DNA of 64,000 nucleotides from Pseudoflavonifractor sp. Marseille-P3106 (GCA_900169975.1 LT827123.1:124001-188000), one strand, 5' to 3'; positions 50,251-63,915 are shown, counted from the first letter of the stretch. Program-made: numbers and translations. The notes: a model not told the origin generated them from the sequence alone.

Positions 50251-52209
50251 TTAAAATGGCCAGCTTTCGATCCATTTCACCAGTGGTTCATACCAGGTCG
50301 GGATGGTCAGACCGATGAGGACGGGGTAGAAGAGAGCGTACAGTCCCGCCGAGAGGCAGGTAAGGCCGTAAACCGGTCTCCTCCAGCCCTCGTCGGCCTC
50401 CATGAGGCCGCTGAACAGGAAGGAGAGGGCCAGGATCAGAAAGAGGATGGATGGGAAGTAGTGGTATTCGAAGGTGGTGCGGCCGATGAACATCCAGGGC
50501 ACCAGCTGAGAGAGGTAGCCCACCACCACAAAGGCGGCTTTTGCCGAGCGGCGGCGGAAGGCCTGCACGGCGCAGAGGATGACAGCGCCCAGACCCGCCC
50601 AGCAGACCACGGGGTTGGAGAAGGCCGCAAAGCGGGTGGTGAAGCCGGGGACCGTGTTGTCCATATAGTAGAGGATGGGACGTCCGTCCACGATCCACTG
50701 GTACCACCGGGAGGAATAGGGATGGCTCTGATTGACTCCCTCGTGGTAGTGGAGCATATATTTCTGGTTCTCCCAGACGGTGCTCAGAAGGCCCTTCAGG
50801 CTGGTGTCCCCTTTGGCCATGGCATAGGGGAGATAGGCGGCGCAGTAGATGCACAGGGGGATCACGACGAAGCAGAGCACGGAGAAGGCCAGCGTCTTTA
50901 CGCACCAGACGGCCCGTTCCCCCCGCTGCTCCTCGGGCCAGTCCCGGAGCTTTTGATAAAAGCCCATGAAGTAGAGGACGGCCAGCCCCACGGCGGCGTA
51001 GATCACCGTCCACTTGGAGGCTGCCCCCAGGCCCCACATGAGCCCGGAGAGGAAGAGGGGCAGGGCTCCCTGCCGGAAGCTGGTTCCGGCGGGGAGAGTC
51101 AGGTAGCGATAGAGGAAAAAGTACATGCAGAGGATAAAAAAGACGCCGTAGGTGTCGATGGTGGCGATCCGGGTCTGGGTCAGGTGCATGAAGTCCACGG
51201 CAAAAAGAATGGTACCGCAGGCGGCCGTCGGGGTCTTGCCGAAGAGATTTTTCAAAAAGACATAGAGGATGGGGAGCATCCCCACGCCGAAGAGCGTGCC
51301 CATGAATCGCCAGCCGAAGGGAGTCATGCCGAAGAGCCGGATGCCGATGCCCAGAATGAGCTTGCCCAGCGGGGGATGGGTGACCTCATAGGGGTAGACC
51401 CCCTGAATGTGCTCCTGGGCGGTGCGGGCGTGGTAGATCTCGTCAAAGTAGGTGGAGTTGTACCAGGTGGACTTGGCGGGTACCGTAGCGTCCACGGAAA
51501 AGAGGTCCCGGACTTCCGAAGCGGCTTTGGAGCCGTCGGCCAGGGCCCAGTGGAAGGGGACCGGGCGGCCGTCCTGCCCCAGCAGGCAGAACTTGGAGAG
51601 CTGGAGATTGGGTTTCTCCGCCTTGCCGGTGATGCGCAGGAAGCGGACGTTCTGCGGATTTTCCACCGTGATGTCGATCCATTTATAGAGCTGATTGTAC
51701 TTTTGCGTCAGGGCATAGCTGGGATCATAGTCTTCCGCCTGCGCCCAGTACCACCCGGTGACCTTTTCCGTGTCCTCTGGGTCGTTCTTACGCTGCCACA
51801 GGGTGAGCCAGTTTTCCCCGTCGGCGGAGATCTCCACATTGTAGGCCCCCGTGCCCAGACCGGAGTAGTAGCGGATCCCGGTGGTGTAGACGGCGTCCCC
51901 GTAGACTGCGATGGTCACCGGTTCGCCGCCGGCAAATTCATAGACGCTCTGGGGGGCGGTGGTGTCCCCCAGCAGGAAGAAGGCGGTGGCGGCGTAGACC
52001 AGGGTGATGAGGAGCACCGGCAGCCGATCCTGCTTCTCCATGGGGTGGCAGGTTCCGGCAAAGGTGAGCCGCCCGGATCCTGTCCGGCCTCTGACCCAGT
52101 CTGCACCCAGCGGCCCATTCCAGGCGGTGCGAACGTATCGGAGCAGAAAGAGTCCGACGCAGAACAGGGTGACCAGGGCAAACAGAATGGAGGGGGTGAT
52201 ATACTGCAT
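50251..52209 (-). CDS. PMT-like (GT39) phospholipid-dependent glycosyltransferase
   Basis: 652 residues with about ten or more membrane spans. YFDEIYHARTAQE near residue 220 is the Asp-Glu catalytic motif of protein O-mannosyltransferase-like enzymes. A periplasmic discoidin-like insert (about 60-190, with ADGENWLTLWQ) lies before it, which is uncommon. Start chosen at the ATG with GGGAGG upstream. Probably transfers a sugar from a polyprenyl carrier to an exported acceptor. Confidence 0.88.
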   Translation of the reverse strand: MQYITPSILFALVTLFCVGLFLLRYVRTAWNGPLGADWVRGRTGSGRLTFAGTCHPMEKQDRLPVLLITLVYAATAFFLLGDTTAPQSVYEFAGGEPVTIAVYGDAVYTTGIRYYSGLGTGAYNVEISADGENWLTLWQRKNDPEDTEKVTGWYWAQAEDYDPSYALTQKYNQLYKWIDITVENPQNVRFLRITGKAEKPNLQLSKFCLLGQDGRPVPFHWALADGSKAASEVRDLFSVDATVPAKSTWYNSTYFDEIYHARTAQEHIQGVYPYEVTHPPLGKLILGIGIRLFGMTPFGWRFMGTLFGVGMLPILYVFLKNLFGKTPTAACGTILFAVDFMHLTQTRIATIDTYGVFFILCMYFFLYRYLTLPAGTSFRQGALPLFLSGLMWGLGAASKWTVIYAAVGLAVLYFMGFYQKLRDWPEEQRGERAVWCVKTLAFSVLCFVVIPLCIYCAAYLPYAMAKGDTSLKGLLSTVWENQKYMLHYHEGVNQSHPYSSRWYQWIVDGRPILYYMDNTVPGFTTRFAAFSNPVVCWAGLGAVILCAVQAFRRRSAKAAFVVVGYLSQLVPWMFIGRTTFEYHYFPSILFLILALSFLFSGLMEADEGWRRPVYGLTCLSAGLYALFYPVLIGLTIPTWYEPLVKWIESWPF

Positions 52210-52264
52210 GACACAGCCTCCCGAAAATGCAAAAATAAAGAGCGGGAAAAACCCGCTCTCTATT

Positions 52265-53422
<1,158 letters not shown>

Positions 53423-53439
53423 TCACCTCGTCGGAGCAA

Positions 53440-53496
53440 GCTCCGTATCGTTCGCTTTCGCGCGGAGCGCGAAAGTTCATTCACTTCGATGCTCCT
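53440..53496. repeat. 57-bp REP-like repeat, copy 1 (dnaK-dnaJ gap)
   Basis: Begins GCTCCGTATCGTTCG and contains the hairpin CTTTCGCGC-GGA-GCGCGAAAG (53455-53475). A near-identical copy at 53545-53601 has the same length. Confidence 0.8.
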
Positions 53497-53544
53497 CCTC
53501 ACCCCGTGAAACAATTTGTTTCGCGGGGCCACGGATAAAAGCAG

Positions 53545-53601
53545 GCTCCGTATCATTCGCTTTCGCGCGGAGCGCGAAAGCTCATTTGCTCCGCTGCTCC
53601 T
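53545..53601. repeat. 57-bp REP-like repeat, copy 2 (dnaK-dnaJ gap)
   Basis: Same hairpin as copy 1 and about 85 percent identical overall. Between the copies is CCCCGTGAAACAA with its partner TTGTTTCGCGGGG. Confidence 0.8.
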
Positions 53602-53641
53602 TCCTTCCGGGGAAACCTTCTGCTTCCCGGAAGGCCCCACA

Positions 53642-53681
53642 AACAGGCGGCAAGGGCGGAAAACCGCCCCGCCGCCTGTTT
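53642..53681 (-). terminator. Hairpin after dnaK
   Basis: AAACAGGCGGC and GCCGCCTGTTT enclose GGGCGG-AAAA-CCGCCC. On the minus strand it lies just after the dnaK stop and may set the dnaK:dnaJ ratio by partial termination. Confidence 0.7.
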
Positions 53682-53693
53682 TGGAAAGGGTCC

Positions 53694-55562
<1,869 letters not shown>

Positions 55563-55618
55563 ATGAATTCCTCCAATTATATCGTAAATTTCTTTTTTAC
55601 AAAAGGATGGGCGCAAGC

Positions 55619-56179
55619 CTAATTGGCCACCTTCACCATGGCAAACCGGATGATTTTATCCTCCAGCCGGAATCCGGCCTGGAACACCTCAGCCACGGTG
55701 TTTTCTCCCAGCGTGTCGTCCTCCACGTGCATCACGGCATTGTGGACGGTGGGATCGAAGGGCTGCCCGGCGGCGTCGATCTCGGTGACGCCCAGGGATC
55801 CCAGCGCCTTCTTCAGGCCGGTCATGGTCATTTCAACGCCCTTGGCGTAGGCCTCATCGGAGGTCTCCTGCTTGAGGGCCCGCTCCAGATTGTCATAGAC
55901 GGGAAGCAGGGCCTTCACCGCGTCGGCCTTGGCGTCGGCGTAAATGGCATCTTTCTCCTTCTGGGTGCGGCGGCGGAAGTTGTCGTACTCGGCGGCCAGA
56001 CGGAGGAATTTGTCCTCCTGCTCCGAGAGATTTGCCTTCAGGGTCTCCAGTTCCTCCAGCAGGGGATTGGCCTCCTCTGCTTGGGGCTCGGGTGTCCCGG
56101 TCTGGGCGGTCTCGGCCGCCGGGGTCTCCTTGGGAAGCTCGGTCTCGGGGACCTGCTTCTCCTTCTCTTTTTTACTCAA
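55619..56179 (-). CDS. grpE: Nucleotide exchange factor GrpE
   Basis: 186 residues. Charged disordered N-terminus, long coiled coil ([35 protein letters not shown]), and beta domain with GEPFDP-like [12 protein letters not shown]. Releases ADP from DnaK. Confidence 0.97.
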   Translation of the reverse strand: MSKKEKEKQVPETELPKETPAAETAQTGTPEPQAEEANPLLEELETLKANLSEQEDKFLRLAAEYDNFRRRTQKEKDAIYADAKADAVKALLPVYDNLERALKQETSDEAYAKGVEMTMTGLKKALGSLGVTEIDAAGQPFDPTVHNAVMHVEDDTLGENTVAEVFQAGFRLEDKIIRFAMVKVAN

Positions 56180-56213
56180 GAGATTCCCTCCTTGGTTCTA
56201 TCTTTGGTGCGCG

Positions 56214-57269
56214 TCACTGATCCTTGTCACCGGGAGGCAGTCCGCCCTGGCCGATGAGCCAGGTCAGACCCTTGGCAAAATAGGACAGCCGCGCGGAGAT
56301 CTTGGCGTAATCCATTCGGGTGGGGCCAACCACGCCGACCAAGCCCCGCATCCCGTCGCCCAGGTCATAGGTGGCCATCACTACACTGGAATCCTTCAGG
56401 GCCTCGGCCACGTTCTCAGGGCCGATGAGGATGTCGGTGGCGCGGTCACAGTCGCTGGGCAGAGGCTTAAACTCCTCGTCGGAGAGGAAGCTCATCAGGG
56501 GCTGGGCCTTCTCCAGGGACTGGTATTCCGGATGCTCCAGCAGGTTGGCGATGCCGGCGGTGTGGACCTGACGCTTTTCCAGATCATCCAGCACCTCAGC
56601 GCCAAAATTCACCACCAGCTCAATGAGCTCGTAAGCCTCCCGGGTGGCGTGGCGGGATACCCGGGCCAGCTCCGGGGTCAGCTGGGCCAGCGTCAGGCCG
56701 GTAAAGCCTGTATTGAGCAGGGTGCCCAGCATTTGCAGCTGAGATTCACTCAGATCTCCCGACAGGCGGAAGAGCTTGTTGCGCACCACGTTGGAGTCGG
56801 TCATTACCACGGCGATAAACGCGCTCTGATCCACCAGCAACAGATCGAACCGGCGTATGGTCATCTTCTCCGGCCCGGAGGCCAGGGCGAAGGCGGGGTA
56901 CTGAGTGAGCTTGGCCACCACCCGGCCGGCTTCGTCGATGACCCGGTCGAGGGCCTTCATGCGGATGTGCAGAGCCTGGTTGATCCGCTGGGTCTCCTGA
57001 ATGGAGAGCTTGTAGTCATCCATCAGTTCGTTGACATAGAGCCGGTAGCCCTTGGGGGACGGAACACGTCCGGCGGAGGTATGGGGCTGTTCCAGATAAC
57101 CCAGGTTTTCCAGATCGGCCATCTCGTTGCGGATGGTGGCGGAGGAGACGTTCAGCCGTGCCCACTCAGCCACCGCCTTGGAGCCCACAGGTTCAGCATT
57201 TTGGATGTAGCTTTCGATGACGGCCCGGAGAATTCTCTTCTTACGATCAGTCAGATCCAAGCCGCTCAC
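56214..57269 (-). CDS. hrcA: Heat-inducible transcription repressor HrcA
   Basis: 351 residues. N-terminal winged helix (LTDRKKRILRAVIESYIQNAEPVGSKAVAE), then the GAF-like and inserted dimerisation region ending GPTRMDYAKISARL. Binds the CIRCE operator 16 bases upstream and represses its own operon. Confidence 0.97.
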   Translation of the reverse strand: MSGLDLTDRKKRILRAVIESYIQNAEPVGSKAVAEWARLNVSSATIRNEMADLENLGYLEQPHTSAGRVPSPKGYRLYVNELMDDYKLSIQETQRINQALHIRMKALDRVIDEAGRVVAKLTQYPAFALASGPEKMTIRRFDLLLVDQSAFIAVVMTDSNVVRNKLFRLSGDLSESQLQMLGTLLNTGFTGLTLAQLTPELARVSRHATREAYELIELVVNFGAEVLDDLEKRQVHTAGIANLLEHPEYQSLEKAQPLMSFLSDEEFKPLPSDCDRATDILIGPENVAEALKDSSVVMATYDLGDGMRGLVGVVGPTRMDYAKISARLSYFAKGLTWLIGQGGLPPGDKDQ

Positions 57270-57284
57270 CTCTCACAAAATATT

Positions 57285-57311
57285 TTAGCACTCTCGCTTC
57301 CTGAGTGCTAA
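57285..57311. promoter_or_regulatory. CIRCE operator
   Basis: TTAGCACTC-N9-GAGTGCTAA, an exact consensus CIRCE, immediately downstream of the promoter -10 box. Confidence 0.98.
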
Positions 57312-57315
57312 AGAT

Positions 57316-57344
57316 ACTGTACCACCACGGGCCTACAATGTCAA
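57316..57344 (-). promoter_or_regulatory. Promoter of the hrcA heat-shock operon
   Basis: On the minus strand -35 TTGACA, 17-base spacer, -10 TACAGT. Confidence 0.85.
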
Positions 57345-57392
57345 GAGTTGGGGTTGTAAATAAAATATGAATAATGAAGGGCAATTTCGGCC

Positions 57393-57430
57393 AAAAAGCC
57401 GCCCCTCTCCGGGGAAAGGAGAGAGGCGGC
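57393..57430 (-). terminator. Terminator of the MATE gene
   Basis: On the minus strand GCCGCC-T-CTCTCC pairs with GGAGAGGGGCGGC, followed by TTTTT. Confidence 0.85.
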
Positions 57431-57481
57431 CGCTTCCGGGCGGTTAGCGAACCGGGAAAGAGATTGCCAGTACAAGGGAGG

Positions 57482-58858
57482 TCAGTCTACCGTGACGTCC
57501 CGGATCCAATCCCCCGAGCGGAGCCGGGCAACGCCCAGGAAAAACTTTACCACATTTTCCAGGGAGATGCACAGATAGACGACCAGGATGCTCTGGTGAA
57601 AGACCAGTCCGGCCAGCGCGGCAGCGGGAAGTGAGACGAACCACAGGGGGGAGAGATCGATGGCGGAGGCGGCCCGTACGTCTCCGCCGCCCCGGAGCAC
57701 GCCCACCGTGTTGGTGGTGTTGAACGAGCGCAGGGAGAGGACGGAGAAGGTGACCAGGCTCATCATGGTGGCGATGGAGGACGCCTCTGCCGACAGGTGG
57801 AACATGGGGTAGAGCACGGGGCTGAACAGGACGAAGGTGAGCACAATGAACACGCCGCCCACCAGCAGCCCCGCCAGGAAGGCCAGCAGATCCAGCGCCT
57901 GCCCCACCTCGTAGACGGTATCCCGGCGTCCCGCGCCGATCTCCCGGCCAACGATGATGGCGGAGGTGCCGCCCACCGCAAAGACCAGCACGGTGGATAC
58001 CCGCTCGATGTTGCCCGAGATGCCGAAGGCGGCCAGAATGGCCTGAGAGCCCGCCATGTGGCCCATGATGGTGGGGTAGAGGGCAGTGCCCAGGCCCCAC
58101 AGAGTTTCATTGATGACGACCGGGGTGGCATAGCGGACATACCGGGCCAGCATTTCTCCGCCGGGGCGGAAGAAGAAGCCGGGTCGGATCCGGAACTGCC
58201 TGCCCAGGCAGGCGTGACCCACGGCGAAGAGGAATTCCAGGAAGCGGGAGATGAGGGTGGCCAGGGCGGCTCCTTCCACCCCCATGGCGGGGGCACCCAG
58301 GTGGCCGAAGATAAACACCCAGTTGAGGAAGGTGTTGCTCACCATGGCCACCGCCAGGATGTAAAGACCCAGCTGGGGATTGGCCATGCTGCGGTGGGCG
58401 CCGATGTACACCTGGGCCAGGCCGTCAAAAAGGAAGGAGAAGGCCACCATTTTAGCGTACTGGGCGGCCAGAGCCACCACCGCCGGCTCATTGCCGAACA
58501 GGCCCATGAACCACACAGGGAAAAAGTACATGACGCATCCAAAGAGAAAGGTGAGCCCGCCGGAGATGTACATCCCGATACCGATGACCCGGCTGATGGA
58601 GTCGTTGTCCCCCTTGCCGTAAAACTGGCTGATGAGGACCGACGCGCCGCTCTGGAAGCCGAAGATCATGAGCTGGATGACAAAGATGGGAATGTTGGCC
58701 AGGGTGACGGCGGCCATGGGGGCCTCTCCCAGCAGACCCACCATAAAGGTGTCCAGCAGGCCCAGAGAGTTGGTGATAAGATTTTGCAGAATGATGGGGA
58801 TGGCGAGGGTCACCACGTCCTTGTAGAAGGCCTTCCCCCTCCTCATATAGGAAAACAC
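57482..58858 (-). CDS. MATE family efflux protein
   Basis: 458 residues, twelve membrane segments in two related halves. First half PIILQNLITNSLGLLDTFMVG and second half TPVVINETLWGLG carry the family hallmarks. Exports organic cations or drugs with Na+ or H+ coupling. Monocistronic, just downstream of the cysteine desulfurase gene (about 14 bases). Confidence 0.92.
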   Translation of the reverse strand: MFSYMRRGKAFYKDVVTLAIPIILQNLITNSLGLLDTFMVGLLGEAPMAAVTLANIPIFVIQLMIFGFQSGASVLISQFYGKGDNDSISRVIGIGMYISGGLTFLFGCVMYFFPVWFMGLFGNEPAVVALAAQYAKMVAFSFLFDGLAQVYIGAHRSMANPQLGLYILAVAMVSNTFLNWVFIFGHLGAPAMGVEGAALATLISRFLEFLFAVGHACLGRQFRIRPGFFFRPGGEMLARYVRYATPVVINETLWGLGTALYPTIMGHMAGSQAILAAFGISGNIERVSTVLVFAVGGTSAIIVGREIGAGRRDTVYEVGQALDLLAFLAGLLVGGVFIVLTFVLFSPVLYPMFHLSAEASSIATMMSLVTFSVLSLRSFNTTNTVGVLRGGGDVRAASAIDLSPLWFVSLPAAALAGLVFHQSILVVYLCISLENVVKFFLGVARLRSGDWIRDVTVD

Positions 58859-58872
58859 AGATCGTACCTCCG

Positions 58873-60000
58873 TTACAGCAGGCTGCCCCGCTGAGTCATA
58901 TCGGCCAGCAGACCGGCCAGGGTGTCCACCTCTTCCCGGGTGGAGCCGGGGCCAAAGGAGACCCGCAGGGCCCCGAAGCGCAGCTTGGGGGGGAGAGGCA
59001 TGGCCTCAAAGACATGGCTGGGCCTGCCCCGGTGGCAGGCCGAGCCGGAGGAGAGATACACACCCTTTTCCCCCAGAGCCCGCACCACCGACTCCCCGGA
59101 AAACGCGGGCATGGAAAGGGCCAGAATATGGGGGGCGTCCCCCCGGCTGATGAGTTCCACCCCGCCGATGGCGGAGAGAGTGTCGGCGGCGTAGTCCTTG
59201 ACCTCCCGGATGTGCTCCCGGGTCCCCGGGACCCACGCCTCCACGGCGGCGGCGAAGGCGGCGATCTGGGGTGTGGCCTCGGTGCCGGGGCGGAGCCCCC
59301 GCTCCTGGCCGCCGCCCAGCAGAAGGGGCTTCACCCGGGAAATGAGATCCTTGCGGATATAGAGCCCGCCGATCCCCTTCGGGGCCCGGATCTTATGGCC
59401 GCAGATGGTCACGAAGTCGGCCCCCAGCTCCTTGGGCGTGAAGGGAACCTTGAGAAAGCCCTGGACGGCGTCCACATGGAGCAGAGCGGGGGCACCGGCG
59501 GCGCGGATGGCATCGGCCGCGGCCCGGACAGGGAGAATGGAGCCCACTTCATTGTTCACCAGCATCATGGACACCAAAATGGTGTCCGGCCGGACGGCCT
59601 CAGCCACCGCCTGGGAATCGATGCGGCCTTCCCGGTCCGGCTTGAGCCAGGTGACCTCAAAGCCTTTGCTCTGGAGGGCTTTGATCGGCTCCAGCACCGC
59701 GGAGTGCTCGATGGCGGTGGTGACGATGTGGTTTCCCTTCCGGCGGTTGAGTTCCACGGCGGCGGAAATGGCCCAGTTGTCTCCCTCGGTGCCGCAGGAG
59801 GTGAAGAAGAGCTCCTCCGGCAGACAGCCCAGCGCCCCCGCGATCACCGTCCGGTCGGCGTCCCGGCGCTTGGCCGCCGCCTTTCCCAGAGGGTAGCCGG
59901 AGGAGGGGTTGCCATAGCCCTCGGTCATCACCTCATAGGCGGCCCGGGCGGCAGCGCCGCACACCGGGGTGGTGGCGGCATGATCCAGATAGATGGACAT
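58873..60000 (-). CDS. Cysteine desulfurase family protein (NifS/IscS-like)
   Basis: 375 residues. PLP enzyme; N-terminal YLDHAATTP, TSCGTEGDN, PLP Lys in ICGHKIRAPKG, and active-site Cys region SSGSACHRG. Supplies sulfur for Fe-S clusters or thio-modified tRNA. The second ATG (spacing nine from AAGGAG) is chosen. Confidence 0.92.
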   Translation of the reverse strand: MSIYLDHAATTPVCGAAARAAYEVMTEGYGNPSSGYPLGKAAAKRRDADRTVIAGALGCLPEELFFTSCGTEGDNWAISAAVELNRRKGNHIVTTAIEHSAVLEPIKALQSKGFEVTWLKPDREGRIDSQAVAEAVRPDTILVSMMLVNNEVGSILPVRAAADAIRAAGAPALLHVDAVQGFLKVPFTPKELGADFVTICGHKIRAPKGIGGLYIRKDLISRVKPLLLGGGQERGLRPGTEATPQIAAFAAAVEAWVPGTREHIREVKDYAADTLSAIGGVELISRGDAPHILALSMPAFSGESVVRALGEKGVYLSSGSACHRGRPSHVFEAMPLPPKLRFGALRVSFGPGSTREEVDTLAGLLADMTQRGSLL

Positions 60001-60127
60001 GGGGGACATCTCCTTGTCATTAAAGTACCTTTAGTATTATAAAGCAGTTTCACTATTTTAATGCGGCAGAGGGGGAAAGTCAATAGGCGGGGGAAGAGCG
60101 GGGAAAGAAGTGTTTTTGGGCTTTGGA

Positions 60128-60156
60128 TTGCCAAATCAACTGGATAAGGTTATAAT
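60128..60156 (+). promoter_or_regulatory. Promoter of the AAA ATPase gene
   Basis: -35 TTGCCA, 17-base spacer, -10 TATAAT. Confidence 0.7.
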
Positions 60157-60208
60157 ATGATCTCAGAATGCCATGCCAGGAATCCATAGGCAGCAGGGGG
60201 AACCGATC

Positions 60209-61687
60209 ATGAAAACGCCATTGTCTCCGGCAGAGGTCCACAAACAATACGAAGAGGGGGTCTCTACCTTTATCCGCTCCGTGCCCGACGCAGGCCTGCG
60301 GGTTCGGCTGGGCCGGGATCTGGACGCCTTTTTCCAGTCCTGTGCCCTGGGGGTGTGGAAGGCAGACGGGGCCTCCCTGACTCCGGGCTATGTGGAGTAT
60401 TATAACGCCATCTATCTCCGGGGGAACCCGGCGCCCTCCATCCTTTACTGGGAGCTGGGCACCAGCGTGGCCAACTACCCGGGGTTCCGCCCCCCTGAGA
60501 GCTTTGGGCGGATGCGGGCCTGGGACAAGGTGGCGGGGGCCGGGCTGGCCCGGCGGTTCATCGATCTCTTCACGCTGATGGCCCTCCTGTTCGCGGCGGT
60601 GGACGGTGTGGTGAGCGAGGGGGAGGCGGGGTTTGTCAACCGCTGCGCGGATGCCCTCTCCAGCCTCTGCGACAAGGACGGCCTGGCGGGGGGCAAGACG
60701 CCTCTGGACGCGAAGGACTTTGTCACTGCCCGTCCGGCCCCGGCGCAGGGTGTGCCGGAAAAGCCGGAGGAACCAGTCGAACAGAAGGAACCGGAGCCCA
60801 CGGTGGACGAGCTGATGGCCCAGCTGGACGAGCTGTGCGGCCTCACACAGGTGAAGGCCGATGTGAAGAGCCTCATCAATTTGGTGAAGGTGCGCAAGCT
60901 CCGGGAGGGGGAGGGCCTGCCGGTGCCGCCCCTGTCTCTCCACCTGGTGTTCCTGGGCAATCCGGGCACCGGCAAGACCACGGTGGCCAGGCTCCTGGCC
61001 AGGCTCTACCACGTGATCGGCGTGCTGTCCAAGGGGCAGCTGGTGGAGGTGGACCGCTCCGGACTGGTGGCCGGGTTCGTAGGGCAGACCGCCCTCAAGA
61101 CCCAGGAGGTCATCACCAGGGCCATCGGCGGCGTGCTTTTCATCGACGAGGCCTACGCGCTCACCAGCCGCACCGGTCAGAACGACTTCGGGCAGGAGGC
61201 GGTGGAGGTCCTGCTCAAGAACATGGAGGACCACCGGGAGGACCTCGTTGTCATCGTGGCGGGCTACACCGATCTCATGGAGGACTTCATCCACTCCAAC
61301 CCCGGGCTGGAGAGCCGCTTCAACAAGTATTTCCGCTTTGACGACTACACCGGCGCCCAGATGTATCAGATCTTCCAGTCCATGTGCGGGAAGAACGGCT
61401 ACACGCTGGACGAGCGCGCCGGGACTTACGCCAAGGAGTTCCTGGAGGAGATGTACGAAAACCGGGACGAGAATTTCGGGAACGCCCGGGATGTGCGCAA
61501 TTTCTTCGAGCGGGCGGTATCCCGTCAGTCCGACCGGGTGGCCGGACTGGAGGCCCCGGACAGGGCGGCGCTGATGGCGCTGGACGAGGCCGATCTGAAG
61601 GCTGCCGCCGGGGAGGAGCCCGCCGCCGAAGAATGCCCCGAGACGGAGGTAGAGCGTTCCGCTGACGACAAGGGACGGGAGGGCTGA
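60209..61687 (+). CDS. AAA+ ATPase of the CbbX/SpoVK family
   Basis: 492 residues. N-terminal 190 residues helical and unassigned with a TerB-like LFAAVDGVVSEGEAGF; AAA domain at about 200-440 with Walker A GNPGTGKTTVARLLA, Walker B VLFIDEAY, sensor and Arg-finger segment GLESRFNKYF. SpoVK-type proteins act in late sporulation; CbbX forms are Rubisco activases, not expected here. Acidic C-terminus. Confidence 0.85.
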   Translation: MKTPLSPAEVHKQYEEGVSTFIRSVPDAGLRVRLGRDLDAFFQSCALGVWKADGASLTPGYVEYYNAIYLRGNPAPSILYWELGTSVANYPGFRPPESFGRMRAWDKVAGAGLARRFIDLFTLMALLFAAVDGVVSEGEAGFVNRCADALSSLCDKDGLAGGKTPLDAKDFVTARPAPAQGVPEKPEEPVEQKEPEPTVDELMAQLDELCGLTQVKADVKSLINLVKVRKLREGEGLPVPPLSLHLVFLGNPGTGKTTVARLLARLYHVIGVLSKGQLVEVDRSGLVAGFVGQTALKTQEVITRAIGGVLFIDEAYALTSRTGQNDFGQEAVEVLLKNMEDHREDLVVIVAGYTDLMEDFIHSNPGLESRFNKYFRFDDYTGAQMYQIFQSMCGKNGYTLDERAGTYAKEFLEEMYENRDENFGNARDVRNFFERAVSRQSDRVAGLEAPDRAALMALDEADLKAAAGEEPAAEECPETEVERSADDKGREG

Positions 61688-61773
61688 ACGACGAGCCCCT
61701 GTCAGACCGGAGCGGGAGAATGAGCGGCGGCTGTGCTGCCCGCGCTTTTCCTCAGGGAAACAAAGCGAGAAAA

Positions 61774-61803
61774 AGAGAGGCACCGCAGCAGCGGTGCCTC
61801 TCT
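61774..61803. terminator. Bidirectional terminator before gap
   Basis: AGAGAGGCACCGC, loop AGCA, GCGGTGCCTCTCT; T-run on the minus side ends the gap transcript. Confidence 0.9.
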
Positions 61804-61823
61804 TTCCAGCGAATCAGAAAATC

Positions 61824-62888
<1,065 letters not shown>

Positions 62889-63010
62889 TTATATCCCAAA
62901 CGCAAGAAATAGAAAAGAGGAAAAATGCTGATTTTCCCGGAAATTTTCTGGAATTTGTCCAATGAATTTTATGCTTTCGACAATACTTTCTTTTTTCCGA
63001 CAAATTCCTC

Positions 63011-63039
63011 TTGTTGGAGCAGGAAGATTTTGCTATACT
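63011..63039 (+). promoter_or_regulatory. Promoter of the histidine-kinase-like gene
   Basis: -35 TTGTTG, 17-base spacer, -10 TATACT. Confidence 0.65.
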
Positions 63040-63089
63040 GTACGGAAGAAAACTGCACAAGATAATATCACTGAGTGCGGAGGCGTGGC

Positions 63090-63860
63090 ATGGAGACGCA
63101 GACGGGGGAAAAACTGGTCCAGGAGCTGCGGGGGCAGGTGAGCAATCTGCTGGCGGCGGCGCAGTTACTGACACCGCTGGTGCGGGAACGGGGAAGCAAA
63201 AAGGACATGGAGTACCTGGCGGTGATGAACCAAAATCTTTACCGCCTTCTGCGCACTGTCGCCCATTTGGAACTCAGCCGGGAAAGGCCTCCCCTTTGCC
63301 GGAAGGAGAAACTGGATCTGGCGGGTCTGTGCCGGAATCTGGCCCGACAGGTGGAGCCGCTGGCTGAGCGTATGGGCGTATCCTTTCGGTGCGAGTTGGA
63401 AAGCGAGAACCTTTTGGCTGAGGCCGACGGCACCCTGCTGGAACAGGCTGTCCTGAACCTGATCGCCAATGCCCTGGAGGCGGTCGGGGCAGGGGGGCAT
63501 GTTGTGCTCCGGCTCAGCCGGAAAGGCACCAGGGCTCTTTTATCTGTTGGGGATGACGGCCCCGGCCTTCGCGGGGAGGAACGCCCCAAAGACCCGCTGC
63601 TCAAGCAGCCGGGCGGAGTGGGGCTGGGCCTGACGGCGGCCAGACAGATTGCAGCGCTTCACGGCGGGGTTCTGGTGTTGGAAAACCGGGAGGAGTGCGG
63701 GGTGCGGGCGGTGCTCTCCCTGCCGGTAAGCCGGGACGAGGGCGGTCTGGTAAGGTCCCCGCAGATGGGATACGACCGCTTCGGCGGGTTTTCCACCGCG
63801 CTGGTGGAGCTGTCCCAGATCCTGCCCCGGGAGGCATTTTTGCCGGATGATGTGGAGTGA
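63090..63860 (+). CDS. Histidine-kinase-like ATPase without a clear phosphoacceptor histidine
   Basis: 256 residues. HATPase domain with N-box LLEQAVLNLIANALEA, G1 DDGPGL, G2 GVGLGLTAARQIAALHGG. The preceding helix (LVQELRGQVSNLLAAAQLL) lies where DHp would have H-E/D-x-R/P but has no His. No membrane or sensor domain, and the C-terminal 50 residues are unassigned. Not paired with a response regulator in the window. GGAGG six bases upstream. Confidence 0.82.
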   Translation: METQTGEKLVQELRGQVSNLLAAAQLLTPLVRERGSKKDMEYLAVMNQNLYRLLRTVAHLELSRERPPLCRKEKLDLAGLCRNLARQVEPLAERMGVSFRCELESENLLAEADGTLLEQAVLNLIANALEAVGAGGHVVLRLSRKGTRALLSVGDDGPGLRGEERPKDPLLKQPGGVGLGLTAARQIAALHGGVLVLENREECGVRAVLSLPVSRDEGGLVRSPQMGYDRFGGFSTALVELSQILPREAFLPDDVE

Positions 63861-63875
63861 GAAAACGCAGCAGAG

Positions 63876-63915
63876 GGAGAGGTTCTGTCCGGATGGACAG
63901 GATCTCTCCTTTTTT
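63876..63915 (+). terminator. Terminator after the kinase-like gene
   Basis: GGAGAG and CTGTCC arms pair with GGACAG and CTCTCC around a GGAT loop; six T follow. Confidence 0.85.

Noticed and set aside
53440-53601. CRISPR array in the dnaK-dnaJ gap
   Set aside because: Only two repeats of 57 bases with internal hairpins, no regular spacer, and no cas gene in the window.
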